A DNA stretch of 64,000 nucleotides from Mactromeris polynyma (taxonomy: Eukaryota; Mollusca; Bivalvia; Venerida; Mactridae). Of this stretch, positions 13,318-25,238 are shown piece after piece (the stretch's first letter is position 1; the number at the start of each line of letters is the position of its first letter). The DNA lies in the NCBI GenBank assembly GCA_032209605.1, contig JASFXZ010000001.1, positions 43,404,619 to 43,468,618 of the forward strand, given 5' to 3'. The notes under the pieces were generated by a model. The model saw only the letters and a program-made list of their open reading frames with translations, did not search any database and was not told the origin of the DNA. The translations under genes were made by a program, and so were the position numbers.

Positions 13318-13392
13318 CGTCCTATGAGAGATTCGAACCTACGACATTTGGACCAGGACCCAGACGCCCCACCCATTGATCACTGTGTCTCC
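13318..13392 (-). repeat. tRNA-like SINE fragment
   Basis: On the minus strand a strong B box (GGTTCGAATCT, near 13330) is preceded by an A-box-like stretch (CAGTGATCAATGGGTGG) at tRNA-like spacing. Stem pairing is incomplete, which suggests a tRNA-derived SINE head. Confidence 0.4.
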
Positions 13393-14664
13393 CTAAATGA
13401 TACCAAGCTGATATAAGTCAAGGAATTACGAACAATTGCATCACTTACAACCGAGACGTTGAACTGAAAGATTTTTTGAGTAAACTTGTCGTTTTTAATG
13501 CATGAACAATATATACTAGTAACACGAATGTAAATAATATTTTTTATATTAATGTATGAGTACATGGCGTGGTGACAACTATACTAACAAGAATACCTAA
13601 TTATTCATTTCAAAGTCTTAACAAATAGAATGATAATCAACTTTAAGGATTTTTTCCATGAGAATGATCTTAACTCGGAGAATCAGCATCCTTTTTGGCT
13701 TAGAACGACACACCATGGCCACCAATGTATTTTAATTGAATATGATATGACAAACCAACGCAACATTTATACTCCCCAAATGGCTGTTCTTGTACACAAT
13801 TGATTATGTTCCTTTGTATTCATTAATAATCAACTGGTTTACTTACTAATTATATTTAATCATTTATATGTTCGTGTATATTCTGATTAGGTAAACTTGT
13901 CGTTTTAGATGCGTGGCAATATAAAACACGGAGATGTATTTTTTTTGTATTTGCAATGACAAAATTGTATTAATACATGTTTTAATTTCATTTGTTAAGG
14001 TAAGACCACTCGAATACTCATCATCAAGAATCTTAAGTAAACTGTTTCCATGAGTTTCTGGATCACATAAGACAAATAAATGCAAAATATTACAAAGTTT
14101 TACCGTGCCGTTTTAAAGATTTTCAAGTTTTAAGATTAAACCGACTTGCTTTGAGAGGTCCCAAATTCCAAACGTGTTCTTCATGCATACTTTTTTTTAA
14201 GTTTAAAATGAGCATATTTTATCATTTGTCAGTGTTATTCTTAAAAAGAAAGTTCTAGTGATATCATATTGAAAATAAATCGCAAATAATATGCTTTGTA
14301 AAAAATATAGGTGGTACTGCATATGCATACACCCTCCTGTAAGAAATAACACTTTTCAAGGTAGCATAGTCATACATAATAACGTGAGTAACTCTGACAT
14401 AATGGACATCAAAATTATCCTCAACACCTCTTTAACCAAATATAACATTATGAAAAACTTTTACCGTCCCGTTTTGCTTTGATAACATCTTGTAATATGT
14501 ATGTATTAAATTTTACCATGCAGAATTATCAACATTTGGAGAAATATTGCATTTTTTTAGAAACCAATTGATATAATTTATATTTTATAATTTTATATCC
14601 CTTTCCTTGCCAAAAAAGTATGTAAAACAAGAAATATCATGTAAAAAGCAAAGTCTTTTTTTGG
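13393..14664. other. No gene recognised
   Basis: AT-rich noncoding sequence. A 25-base motif containing GTAAACTTGTCGTTTT occurs at about 13481 and again at 13892 and is followed each time by similar sequence (GCATGAACAATATA and GCGTGGCAATATA). This indicates an old local duplication or a dispersed repeat. Confidence 0.45.
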
Positions 14665-14719
14665 ACCTAGCGGGGATTTGAACCCAAGGCAAGAGGCTTA
14701 ACACAAAGGCTAAGGATTG
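14665..14719 (-). repeat. tRNA-like SINE fragment
   Basis: The minus strand contains GGTTCAAATCCCCGC, a good B box with the start of a paired T stem. A weak A-box-like GCCTTTGTGTTAAGCC lies before it. Likely a SINE remnant. Confidence 0.4.
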
Positions 14720-15647
14720 ATATTGACCAAGGTATTCCAAATGATTTAAAATTTACATTCTCATTAGGTTGGCCTTACCTTAAGTGATAACAAATGTATT
14801 TGTTTGTCTAACGTTTTTGTATAAGAATTACCTCTGACCTTATTGAATTGCAATGTTCATGACATTATGTGTTAACTTAAAGCCATTAAAAACGCAACCG
14901 AAAAATATCTGCTTCAAAACATGACACTAAGAAGAAATAATTCTATATTAATTCACTAACATAATTTCCTTAACTTATTCAATAATGAAATATGAATTAT
15001 GGGTCCATTATACGTTTCAATATTTTTTTAACAATAGTTTAAACATTGGTAACATTTGGTAGCTTTTAATACCTTGTACAAAATGAAGCCTAATTAAAAC
15101 AGTTGCGTTTTTAATGGTGTGTAGTATATATACATGTATATTTCCTTGTCTTCTTGTACATTTTGGGTGGTTGCTCACTTCGTATGTAGCATTTCCAGCT
15201 CCGTTTCATTTTATAATGCTGATAGATATTTATAATATATATCTATTTTTGTAAATACAATGTATAAAAAAAGCGTATTGTTGAAATTTAAAAATCACAT
15301 TTACATTCTGACTAGATCTATGTTCATGTGTACGTATTCCATTGTATTCATTTATAACACGTACGTGTGAATGTTAAGGTAAACTATTAAACGATATTGA
15401 AGATGTATTCCTGGCTTTAAGTGAAAATAAATCAAATGTTATTTCGTCAGGCATTAAAATACTATGAATCATGACTTCATTGACAGAAGACATTTATAGT
15501 GCAAATTAACTGCGGAGCATAAAACAGGGGACTCGGCAAACATCAACAAATACGGCATTTAATTAGTTACCGACAATGATAAAGTCCCGGTGCGTGTTAA
15601 CCGTTTTACGGTATTAGTGTTTATACGGGTAATTGGATCCGGCTCAC

Positions 15648-15660
15648 GCCGGGTATAAAT
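15648..15660 (+). promoter_or_regulatory. Possible TATA-box core promoter
   Basis: GCCGGGTATAAAT is a TATAAA-type box in a local CpG/GC-richer patch, on the same strand as SKOR and 2.3 kb before its first coding exon. A transcript starting about 30 bp downstream would need an exon donor that I could not identify with confidence. Confidence 0.15.
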
Positions 15661-16617
15661 CATGCGTGTATTGAGGACAAAAAGACAAGATACTGCTATA
15701 GTTGTGAACATATGGCGGAAGTTCGAAAACTCGCTGATTTTCACCGTGAACAAATTGATTCGCCTTGTTACCTGCATGATACGCGCAAGGTGGGCTATAA
15801 GACCTGGTTTAAACGAGTCAATGATTTTCAGAGCCGGGTGCCAAGGCGGAAAATACTGACTTTTAATTAACATTGTTAAGAATTTCATAAACATATGGGT
15901 TCTGTCACATTTCTATTGTCGATAATTGTGGGGAATCTTTAACAGATTAGGTATTTTGATGTTGTTAAGGCGGGTCTGCAGAAAAGTGGAATCAAAGACA
16001 AAGTTTTCGCCATATGGCAGAATAAAATTAAAAGGTGAAAATGATATTACTCGATCGAGCGAAAGGTATAATCATGTTGTAAGACGAGTTTTAATAAGGA
16101 TAAAAGGGTTTCGACGTTTGTAAAAATGTAATTGGCATCTTTTCCTCTGGAACAGAATATAGTATGTGACCCCGCTATGTCAGTCAGGAACGTTACACCC
16201 GTTATTTTATGAGCAATAAATTCCTGAAAAAAACCCACAACAAAAAACAATAAAGTCGGAATTCTGAATGTACCTTCCGTACAGTTGTCCGCTCACTATT
16301 CAACCAACAACAAACACTGAATTTAGAAGCCTTGAACCTCATTGTCAACTAAGGACATCAGCTGTTTACAAACTGAATGTGAATTAAACGTCGTATCTTT
16401 ATGTCACTAGCTATGTGATTTGGATTTTAAAAATCGCTGGGTTTGAAATAAATCAGATGCAAACAGTAAAAGTATGGAAAGCAACATATTAGAACAGTGT
16501 CATAGAACTGAATGAAGAACTCTAGCAAGAAATGCCACACATATATAGATAGCACAAGGAAACATGATATAATACACAAATGAGTGTCGCTGTACGATTT
16601 CAAACCTCTTCTTTAAG

Positions 16618-16653
16618 TGACGTCATTTCCACAAAACGTCACATGTGACGTCA
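16618..16653. promoter_or_regulatory. Cluster of CRE sites
   Basis: Two complete TGACGTCA sites (16618-16625 and 16646-16653) lie within 36 bp. Between them is a perfect 16-bp palindrome ACGTCACATGTGACGT at 16636-16651 that adds a half site. Dense CREs are typical of cAMP/CREB-responsive elements; a link to the SKOR gene 1.3 kb downstream is inference. Confidence 0.35.
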
Positions 16654-17682
16654 CCATGTACTGACAGTAAGCAATATTTGCCCCATATGGCAATTCGAAA
16701 ACGAAGTGACCATATGGAGTAACAATTATTTAATGCTTGCAAATAGTGACATCACATGTTGCGTTTTCTTGAAGTGTCGTCACTTACAGAAGATGTTGTA
16801 AATCCCATAGCTGCGCTAAAATGAAATAAGTTGAAGAACAGAACAGAACAGATATTTCATTTTGACTTGTGCAATTTAATCACCTACATAAACATTTCAT
16901 ATATATACATATATGCACAAAACCGTCACATGATTGCACAGAAGATAGGCTTCACTATTTTATAAATTATGTTAACAATTATTCATTCACAGTCGGGGAT
17001 GAGCCATATAGATACATCAGTTTATATGAATATATCAGTTCATATTATTCAATACATTATTTTTTTCACAATTAAAGCTTTCTCGAAATACATTGCTAAT
17101 ACATAATGACGTCTATATTTTATACAATGAGTTGAAAATGCTTGACATTCAAAAGTATAATCATTTTAGTTCATCTACAATTTCGCGTGTCATTAATTAT
17201 GTTACATTTTAAATGAGACTGTTTGAAAATCATTGCATTTTTTTCAGCATACACATAATTTTTAACAATGTGAATTACATCTTGAAATAAATCAAATCTT
17301 GATAACTTTATAAACGTTTTTTTTGAAAACATCAATTTCACACGATTCGCTTCATTTTTATTTAAGTTCATGTTTCTCGACGGAACAAAAAATAACGATT
17401 GCAGTAATATAAATTGATTTGATAATTTCTTCATCATTTTGACTCGGAACGCCTTGTTACAGAACCAAGAGCTACATTTGAATTCATTTTATCGAATCAA
17501 CATTTAAAAGATCTTTGTCTACTTTATGCTGGTGGTTGTGATGAAATAACTGAAGTAAAAGTTTGGAAAGTGCAGCGAGATATCGTGTGGATTATTTCAT
17601 TTATTTTATCATTTATATAACTACTAAATACAATTTTTAACAAACTATAAATCTGTGCATAGAAATCAGACATTTTTTATTA

Positions 17683-17849
17683 CAGTCGGATCGTCAGGCG
17701 GGTCTCGAAATTTTATTTCGAATAATACATGACTTCGAATAGCCCATTTCAATTCGACGTGCATTAGAAGATACATCGGGACCTGATATTTATTTCGGAT
17801 AATACCAAGTATTCGGATAGAACGTGGTCGAATAAACGATATCTGACTG
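17683..17849 (-). mobile_element. CAGTCGGA-family MITE, copy 2
   Basis: It begins CAGTCGGA preceded by TA, ends TCTGACTG, and has the shared interior in reverse orientation (ACATCGGGACC, then CCAAGTATTCGGATAGAA). It lies 65 bp before the acceptor of the first SKOR coding exon, in the upstream intron. Confidence 0.75.
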
Positions 17850-17914
17850 TTTTTCCATTGATGCGTACAATCATACCACAACTCAAACTCAAATTTTTGT
17901 TTTTTTGTTTTCAG

Positions 17915-19499
17915 AGACATGGACTTGGATATTTCATCAAGTACTTCCTTAGACATGGAAACAACAAATAAAGAAACAAAAAGCTCTACAATTCTGAAAA
18001 CACCGGATCAGCCACAGCAAACAACATACCAATTCCGACAAAACCATATCACGACTGTTATACTTCACGGAGTTGCGATCGTCGCATTGCATATTGACAG
18101 TAAGGAGAGGCTTTGTCTTGCACAAATATCAAATACGCTTCTCAAACAATTTAGTTATAATGAAATACATAATAGACGAGTTGCGCTCGGTATCACGTGC
18201 GTCCAATGTACTCCCGTGCAACTTGAAATTCTGCGCAGAGCAGGAGCCATGCCTATCTCCAGTCGACGGTGTGGTATGATAACGAAGCGAGAAGCTGAGA
18301 GATTGGTAAAATCTTTCCTAGAAGACAACCGGCCACCCAAGTTGCCGGACAATTTTTACTTTGACGTGCATCATAACTGCGGCTGGGGGAGTAAAGGCAA
18401 ATTCGAGCCATCTAGGTACAACAGCTCTCGAGCAAAGTGCATACGCTGTAATTTCTGTAATCTCTACTTTTCACCAAATAAATTTATATTCCATTTTCAT
18501 CGAGCACCCGACGCAAAATATAACCACCCGGACGCTGCTAACTTCAATTCGTGGAGGCGACATTTGCTTCTTGTACAAGGTAGCGATAACGACGACATTC
18601 ACCATGCATGGGAAGATGTTAAAGCTATGTTTAATGGCGGAAGCCGAAAGAAAATGTTGTCTCCGTCTGTGTTCACCGAGTCACAATCTTCATCACCAGA
18701 GGCTAAAAGACCCAAGATCTCGCCTGATGAAGAAATCATTTCCAAACAAACATTTGGAAGAAATCCATATAACTCATACCCGATATTCTCCATGCCTGGA
18801 AAAAACTATCCACTAACAGCTCTAAATAATACGAGTAATTTAGCGCTTCAATATCAAATGAATAAAACAGAAATGAGGCTGGACGGAAAACAAAACCCGA
18901 ACCTAGCATTCAATCCATGGCGACAACCCACTGACTACATCATTCCACCCTATGACCTATTTTGGACCAGTCATTTCAACTCTAGACCAGGTGGACTTCA
19001 AGGTTTTGGAAAGAGTTACTTTAGTTCGTCTCCGGTCAAAGATCTGACAACATCAGGTACGTCTCGCCATTCACCATCAGACACACATTCGTCATCTGAG
19101 GAAGACGAAAGTATCCAACAAGGTTACAGTCCTAAGAATGACACACTGAAGTCAAATACTCATAATGGAAGACCCTCGGCATTCAGACCTGTTGGGAAAT
19201 TGTCTAGAAAAGAAGACACCGAAAAAGTGTGTGAAGAACTAGAGGATGATTTGAATGACAATGATGTTGAAAGTACTAATGAAATAGAAGTTGATGACTT
19301 GGACGTTGGAATTGATGCTGAAGTCTCTTATAACGAGTCAAATGACATTTGTGAAGCAGAAATATCAGAAACTCGCCTGTATTCTCCGGACACAAGTGGC
19401 TCTAACCATAACGATACAACAAACACCGAGTCTGTGGAACAAACTGATACAGACCATCATAAAACAGACAAACTGAACGAAGAGGAAGACTCAGAAAAG
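17915..19499 (+). CDS. SKOR: SKOR first coding exon (SKI/SNO/DAC and SMAD4-binding-like domains)
   Basis: A strong acceptor (a run of T ending TTTTCAG at 17914) precedes the ATG at 17919, the first in the frame, giving 527 residues. The donor is AAAAG followed by GTATAC at 19500. If the intron is retained, translation adds 15 residues and stops at 19547, giving a 542-residue form without coiled coil or tail. All residues typical of the SKOR N-terminal half are here in one exon. The region after residue 220 is Ser/Asp/Glu-rich with the motif SAFRPVG, which I believe also occurs in vertebrate SKOR proteins. Confidence 0.93.
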
Positions 19500-22400
19500 G
19501 TATACAACAGTGTAGTTATTTATCTAATAACTGGTAATTTTACGTAAAATAGAACAAAAGTCAAAGGAGGCGGGAAACTGAATAATACGTGCAGTGTGTT
19601 CATTAGCTTTAGCATATTAATATATTTCTACAGTTCGGGTTCAGTCTCGTGTCATGTTAACGTCATGAAGTGATTAGTTGCCGATACGATAAGAAGGACT
19701 AAAACATCTCTAATTTAACATGTGTTTGATGGGACGATAAAACTACGTTGATAATGCAACATAATTTACTGGAAACTGAGATAAACTTATTAAATATGAA
19801 GTTTGACGTGTGACTGATACTTTTATCATAATACAATCAACGTAGTAGGCATGATTAGACAGCTTAAAATTAAAACTAGGTATCCTAAACATTTAACTTC
19901 AAAGAAATGATGCACGTTTTCAATTATCACCATTGAATATTTTATTTTCTCTAAAAGGGATTCATCCTTATCACGAGGTGTCCACGTGTACGGCAATGTC
20001 GTTTCAGATTATGCAAACAATCCTAAGTAATGGAATTACGAACCAATTACGCGCTGTGAGTGTTTATAGCGTTATCTTGTCATAGTACGGGTGGCGTCAA
20101 GTTGAATATTTCATAACTTTTAATCTACGCACAAGGTCAAAATGAGTCTCCTCCGATATATTGACGGACCGGCTATAGTAAAATCAAAACAAACTCAAAA
20201 AACGTATTTGTATTGTGAATAATTGATGTTTAAACTTGCACTACGTCAACCGAAAATGATAAACTTTCTCGCTGTTATTGTATCCTCTTGATGTTTGAAC
20301 GGTTCATAAAATCAGTCCTAATCACGCTCTTTAATCCCTTTGGGTGGTTTGCGGTACTTAGTAGCTGTTTAATGGTTTGGTCAAGTGGTGTAGTGATTAG
20401 GGCGGAGATTGGGAAGTTAATAATTGAAGGAACACATGATATAGTAGACACTCATACTTTGAGAGAATATCTTAATATGCTTTAATATTTAATTATGTAA
20501 TTTTAATGATAGACACAATTTGGTTTAAAGATAACAGCTGAACGATTTGATGGAACTTTAATCATTTATGTTACAACTTTATTCTAGTACAGTAATGCTC
20601 ATTATTGTTTCAGAAGTTTGATGTTTGTCTATTCTACACACGACCAGTTAGTTGACTAGTGTCATATCATATTGTCTCGAAGCTCAATCATTTTCTTCAA
20701 AAGTAGAAATTGTGATCAGGGTTCTAGATGTCCGGGACTAATGGAAATGTAAAATTTGACTTGTCCGACAAAGGAAGCTATATGTCCGAGAATATCGGGT
20801 CAATTTAGTAACAAATACATGTAAACATACATACTGATATCTCCACAATCTAAAATTTATAATAACATGTACGTATGTGTTTGTGGGATTCTACGGTTTG
20901 ATTTACATCTGAACAAGTGCTGATGTTGGTTAACTTTAAAACAGACTTGTCCGGGACTAACCGCAACTCAACTGTTGGTAGCCCGATTCAGCATTAGACT
21001 ATTCCGGGACTAGTGGATTTCCAGGTCCCTGGTGATGAAAACGAAAGTATTTACTTAAAGTCGACAATTTGTCATTTGTATGAACTTAGATACAAGCACA
21101 ATGCTGAATATAGTTTTTTAAGTTATAAATGTTACATATACATTTATGTTGATCAAACAAATCACCAATATGTTTGTATATTTGTGTTTTTAAGATTACA
21201 ACAGACGCAGAGAAAGGAAACAAGAAAGATAACAGTAAGTGTGTACCCCATTCCAAACGATTCCTGTAGCAAATTGCGCATTAGAATTACAGTCGGACCT
21301 CCTTTATTCGACAGCCTTCTATCCGAATACTTGGTATCATCCGAAATAAATATCAGGTCCCGATGTATCTTTTCTTCGAATTGAATTGATATTTTCAAGA
21401 CCTTGTATTATTCGAAATAAAAATTCGGACCCGATGAATTCGAATGAACGAGGTCCGACTGTATATGTATAGAGTAATAAATGGCTGAATTTTTAATTTA
21501 TAATTGTCACTATGCTTTTGATTACTATTTCTTTCACTGATTCTATATGTGACAAATAAAATTGTAAAATGTTTAATGTCTAAATAAAAGTATTGTTCAT
21601 TTGTATTTGGTAACACAAATTTATGAATCTATTCTACTTGTATTCGGGACGAAGACAATTATACTACGGCATCAAATATGTTATAATTGTATCGTACTAC
21701 ATTCTGTAGAATTGTGACCTTATTTTATCGCTATATGATACTGTCAGTCGTTGTACTAAAGACACATTGGCATAAATCTAGAAAATAATTATCGTAACTC
21801 CATATTTCAATCAGTGAGCTGTCTAATGAGTGTTGTTATTAAAGCATTATGTGCGAAAATAAAATGGTGAACAAGTCTTCGTTCTTCAACTTCTGTCGTA
21901 CCAAACTCGTAGACGGAAAACTGAAATACAATTTGAATGAATCAACTGTTTCAGGTACGGCACCAGAAGATGACTCTAATGCTATGAATACAACACCGGC
22001 AGAAGATATTGATGCATTAACTAAAGGTTGGTTTATTGAATAAATGGGAAATATTTATATTTAAATCATAGTTTAAATGATCGGTCATTTTCACTTTACT
22101 TAAATATTACTAGTGTGAACTTCATATCTTTCCAGTAGAGAAAATGAGTTTGTCAGCCAGACTAGATTATTTTGATATTATTCGGAATATAAACCACCAT
22201 TTTAATACATGAAATTCCTGTCAGATAATTTAAGAGGAGCTCTTAATTTTTTATTCTATTCATACGAATTGTTTTGTGTGCGACGCTGATTTGATTAATT
22301 ATTCACTTTTCGATGAATGAACTGCGTTTGGTTACCTCGAACAAGCTCAATCACTGTGACGAATTCTTGTTACAGCAATCGGTTTCATGTCGAACAAAAA

Positions 22401-24542
22401 AGTATTTATAAAATGGTAATCATTTTCAGAAGAATTACAAAGACAATTGACAAATGAACGAGGTATACGTAAACAAGTGGAAGGGGACATCAATAAGATA
22501 AAGAAAAGTTTACACGAACAAGTGAGCAAGGAGAAATCACAGAGAGACGAAATAACAAAACAACTTGAAGCTATGAAAGGTAACGATAATAATATCTTCT
22601 TTTTTTTCTTTTCAGGCTCCCGCTAGGGTAACCTCGTTTATTTAGTTGTTTTGATAATAATATCTTTATTTCATTCATGAAGATATCACAATAAGCTACA
22701 TGTGTAACTTTTTTACAATGTGGTCTTCAAACAACAACAATGTATGAAATCTATACATGTTCATACATACAACATAATTATAATGATAAATGTGACCATC
22801 AAGAGCTCCCAAAGTTATCGATGATCTGGGAAAGCAAACCACACCCACCTCACATAAGACACATGTATGCAAGCCTGAAATATTATTGATTCTGCATTAA
22901 ATATTTCCTATAATTATTTTTGAATGAATCTGTATGAATGAATACAGATATATCGTGGATGTACTAAGCTACAGGCTCCAATTTCACGAAATACTTAAGT
23001 TAGCTAATATTCTTAAGATCGGTAATTTGCTTATTATCATACTTAAGTATGCTATTTTAAAGATATATTATGCTTTTGTTCATTTGTTTACCTAAACAAA
23101 CATGAAAAATATACTTTTTCTAGTTAAAACTAAAAATAAATATGCGTTATCACAGAATACATTTATAATATATGTCTCTGTATTTGTCGTAAAAAGCCGT
23201 TTGTATTGTCATTATTTTTTTTAAAAATCCAGTTTTTTAACAAACGTTTTTTTTTATCTAGTTTTGTCTGTTAGTAATATGACAAAACAAGATTGTTTTA
23301 AACGGTTATACATGGCAATGGTTCTTATTAATAATGTTTTAGACTATATATGTTACAACAATACTGGATGAAGCCCATTAAAAAAATAAGGTTCAGATGA
23401 GCCAGACACATCTTTAAGTAAGTTTTACGCAAAATGTCTTGTTTATATGTATGCTTTGAAAATTGGTATACGAGACAGCGAAAAGTGATGGGAAGATACG
23501 TATGTGCCTAACGAACATCCGAGGCACTGGACGAAGTTGGCCGAGGCTTTCCGAATGCGAAATATATTGCACGAGACCACCAGTACTATTGTCAGTCATT
23601 CACCCAAATTGATATGTTTTTATTGATTCAAAAATACCGACAAATACACATACAGTATCTCTATTTTCAGATGCACTTTGCAATGAATTGGAACAAGAGA
23701 GAAAAATTCGATTTACAATGCAACAAAAACTAAAAGGTGAGATCATGTCTAAGTTTCCTCTAGAAATTCAATATATCGCTGTCGTCTTCAATGTCGACTG
23801 ATTTAAATCATCATAAGTTTAATTATTTTACGTAACTCGATATCATTGTATGTATGTATGTTACATCGAGTGTTTTCATCCGTATTGTTCTAGTGAATTA
23901 CATTTTACTTCGCTGAACAAAATATTGTCTTACAAATATCAAACTACAGAACTCGCGTCATTTCTAATTACTTATGGGGTGATTACGCGGCTAATTAACA
24001 TCGAGTAACAGATGATGTTAATTATTTCTACAAACAATAACCACAACTTTCTGAATTTATGGTATAATAAATTATGATATTTCACAGATGGAAAATTTCA
24101 TTAGCAGATTAAAGTTATTGTTAGACTTCTACAGTGACATCCGGTTAGAATTAGACACAAGGCAGGATGACATTTGAAATAAAAAATAACTTAAAATGTA
24201 AGGACTTTGTTTAAATCTACAAAACAAGAAATTAATTAACATACATGCATGATAAGGGAATATATAAATACACAGAGGGCAGATGTGAACTTATCGCTTT
24301 CATTTATTAACACAAGATTATTATTGATCTTTGCTTTCATCAGAAAATTTCAAAGTTCGCATTCGAAAAGTTTGTGTTTTCATGGCTTTTCCCGGCAAAG
24401 CGGTATTTGCGTAAGTTTTTATTTCATAGTATAAATGGATTTTTTTTCAGAAGCCCATGATGCACTGCACACTTTCTCGTGTAAGATGTTCTCAAACAAA
24501 CCGTGCAATGAGTGTGTACTGAAGGAGACTATCGGGCAATAG
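17919..24542 (+). CDS. SKOR: SKOR/Fussel-type SKI family transcriptional corepressor (six coding exons)
   Basis: Assembled from coding exons 17919-19499, 21195-21234, 21913-22026, 22430-22579, 23671-23736 and 24451-24542. The total is 2043 nt, 680 residues plus stop. Every intron has GT/AG borders; the first is phase 0 and the rest phase 1, and all joins keep one frame. Residues about 45-140 are a SKI/SNO/DAC domain containing RRAGAMPISSRRCGMITKRE. Residues about 145-220 are the SMAD4-binding-like domain with zinc ligand candidates C174, C177, C180, H192 and H194. Residues 220-527 are low-complexity and acidic. Residues about 579-650 form a heptad-like coiled coil. The tail has AHDALHTFSCKMF, as in SKOR proteins. 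Known family role: nuclear corepressor acting with homeodomain factors, SMADs and HDACs, mainly in neurons. That this is the single invertebrate counterpart of SKOR1 and SKOR2 is inference. An untranslated upstream exon is expected. Confidence 0.92.
19500..21194 (+). other. SKOR intron, phase 0
   Basis: A 1.7-kb intron with no further exon recognised. A motif containing GGGACTA (TCCGGGACTARTGG type) recurs near 20731, 20950 and 21004 with intervening TTGTCCG stretches, possibly an old dispersed repeat. Confidence 0.6.
21195..21234 (+). CDS. SKOR: SKOR 40-nt micro-exon
   Basis: The acceptor is a T-rich stretch ending TTTTTAAG at 21194. The donor is ACA followed by the near-perfect GTAAGT at 21235. 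It enters in phase 0 and leaves in phase 1, encoding ITTDAEKGNKKDN, and is the only reading found that joins the phase-0 exit of exon 1 to the phase-1 entry at 21913. An alternative acceptor at 21204 would leave in phase 0 and not fit the next exon. Confidence 0.7.
21300..21461 (+). mobile_element. CAGTCGGA-family MITE, copy 3
   Basis: A complete copy of 162 bp. The left end is CAGTCGGACCTCCTTTATTC and the right end, reverse complemented, is CAGTCGGACCTCGTTCATTC. Each is flanked by TA (21298-21299 and 21462-21463), the expected target duplication. It lies 65 bp after the micro-exon donor. Confidence 0.9.
21913..22026 (+). CDS. SKOR: SKOR exon 3
   Basis: The acceptor follows a long pyrimidine-rich tract and ends CTCGTAG at 21912. 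The exon starts with two bases that complete an Asn codon from the micro-exon, then encodes 37 residues beginning GKLKYNLNES and ending DIDALTK. The donor is AAAG followed by GTTGGT at 22027. The sequence is polar and Asp/Glu/Thr-rich with no known domain. The open frame upstream of the acceptor, from 21849, is intron. Confidence 0.75.
22430..22579 (+). CDS. SKOR: SKOR exon 4 (coiled coil)
   Basis: The acceptor is CATTTTCAG at 22429 and the donor is AAAG followed by GTAACG at 22580, phase 1 on both sides. It encodes a charged heptad-like helix starting EELQRQLTNERGIRKQVEGD, the conserved C-terminal coiled coil used for oligomerisation in the SKI/SKOR family. Confidence 0.88.
22580..23670 (+). 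other. SKOR intron, phase 1
   Basis: A 1.1-kb AT-rich intron with nothing further recognised. It contains GGCTCCAATTTCACG, like GCCCCGATTTCACG near 2203, with similar following sequence (ACTTAAG, CTTCTAAG): a weak dispersed repeat. Confidence 0.5.
23671..23736 (+). CDS. SKOR: SKOR exon 5 (coiled coil, continued)
   Basis: The acceptor is CTATTTTCAG at 23670 and the donor is AAAAG followed by GTGAGA at 23737, phase 1 on both sides. The 66-nt exon encodes DALCNELEQERKIRFTMQQK and two more residues, continuing the heptad pattern. Confidence 0.88.
24451..24542 (+). CDS. SKOR: SKOR terminal coding exon
   Basis: The acceptor is a run of T ending TTTTCAG at 24450. It encodes EAHDALHTFSCKMFSNKPC and then NECVLKETIGQ before TAG at 24540-24542. 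Cys-rich tails with an FSCKM core after the coiled coil are characteristic of SKOR proteins. Confidence 0.9.
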
Positions 24543-25238
24543 CCAGTACCTACAAAGTCGTTATATATTAAGCTAACGACCAACAGCTTCGGATGTACAA
24601 CCATTGATATACGAACAAACAGTAAAATGGCCTATTACCAAAATTCAAGGTGAATTTTAAAATGCACGAAACATTTGGTTGAATATTATCTTTGTTCTGG
24701 TACCAGTTTGGGTTATATATGTACGTAAAGAAACCATTCGTTACCATTGTACTTATATACATTCATTTAATTTTAGAACTCAAATTCGATTATTTTTTGT
24801 AGAGAACAAATATTATCTCCAAAACAGTGAAAATCGCTGCAAAAGTACATCTTATACGAATACATATTTCCATGTTGAGATGAAAAAATCATGTGATTCA
24901 ATTGGATTGACCCACGTAATATTGTATATATTATATGGATTTACATTGACATTTAATGTAGAGATACATCTACAGACTTTTGAACAATGTTGAGCGAGTT
25001 GATATTTACGATTTAAGGATAAAAGACACTTTATTAATGTAGGCATCAGATAATTGCTTTTTTAATTAGTGCCACTGTAATCATATCTAGGAAGCTTCTG
25101 TAACAATCTACATGTATTTAATATTTTATTTTGATAGAGTAGAATTATCACAATTTGATCAAGTTGGACATTTGGTTGTTTCTTTCTTCTTGCTTCATTT
25201 GTTTGTTAAATAAAATCGCGCATTAGTTTTAATTATTT
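24543..25238 (+). other. SKOR 3' UTR candidate
   Basis: AT-rich sequence after the stop. The first canonical AATAAA seen downstream on this strand is at 25209-25214, 667 bp after the stop and immediately before the next minisatellite. It is a reasonable but unproven polyadenylation signal. Confidence 0.35.

Larger units (their letters stand above)
14720..17682. other. Noncoding sequence upstream of SKOR
   Basis: No protein gene is supported. A TATA-box-like element in a GC-richer setting (CCGGGTATAAAT, ending 15660) and the CRE cluster at 16618-16653 are the only promoter-like signals. The acceptor at 17914 implies an untranslated first SKOR exon somewhere upstream; it could not be located. 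Confidence 0.45.

Noticed and set aside
13318..13392. Functional tRNA gene
   Set aside because: A B box is present, but the acceptor and anticodon stems do not pair, and no terminator run of T follows at the right place.
15559..15894. 111-codon minus-strand frame
   Set aside because: No domain, no splice support and an overlapping open frame on the plus strand; probably chance in a GC-richer patch.
16683..16717. Two CCATATGG motifs as SRF CArG boxes
   Set aside because: A CArG box needs six A/T bases between CC and GG; these have only four.
21849..21912. Upstream part of the open frame starting at ATG 21849 as SKOR exon sequence
   Set aside because: The pyrimidine-rich tract and AG at 21911-21912 give an acceptor whose phase fits the micro-exon; using the ATG would need an unsupported acceptor.
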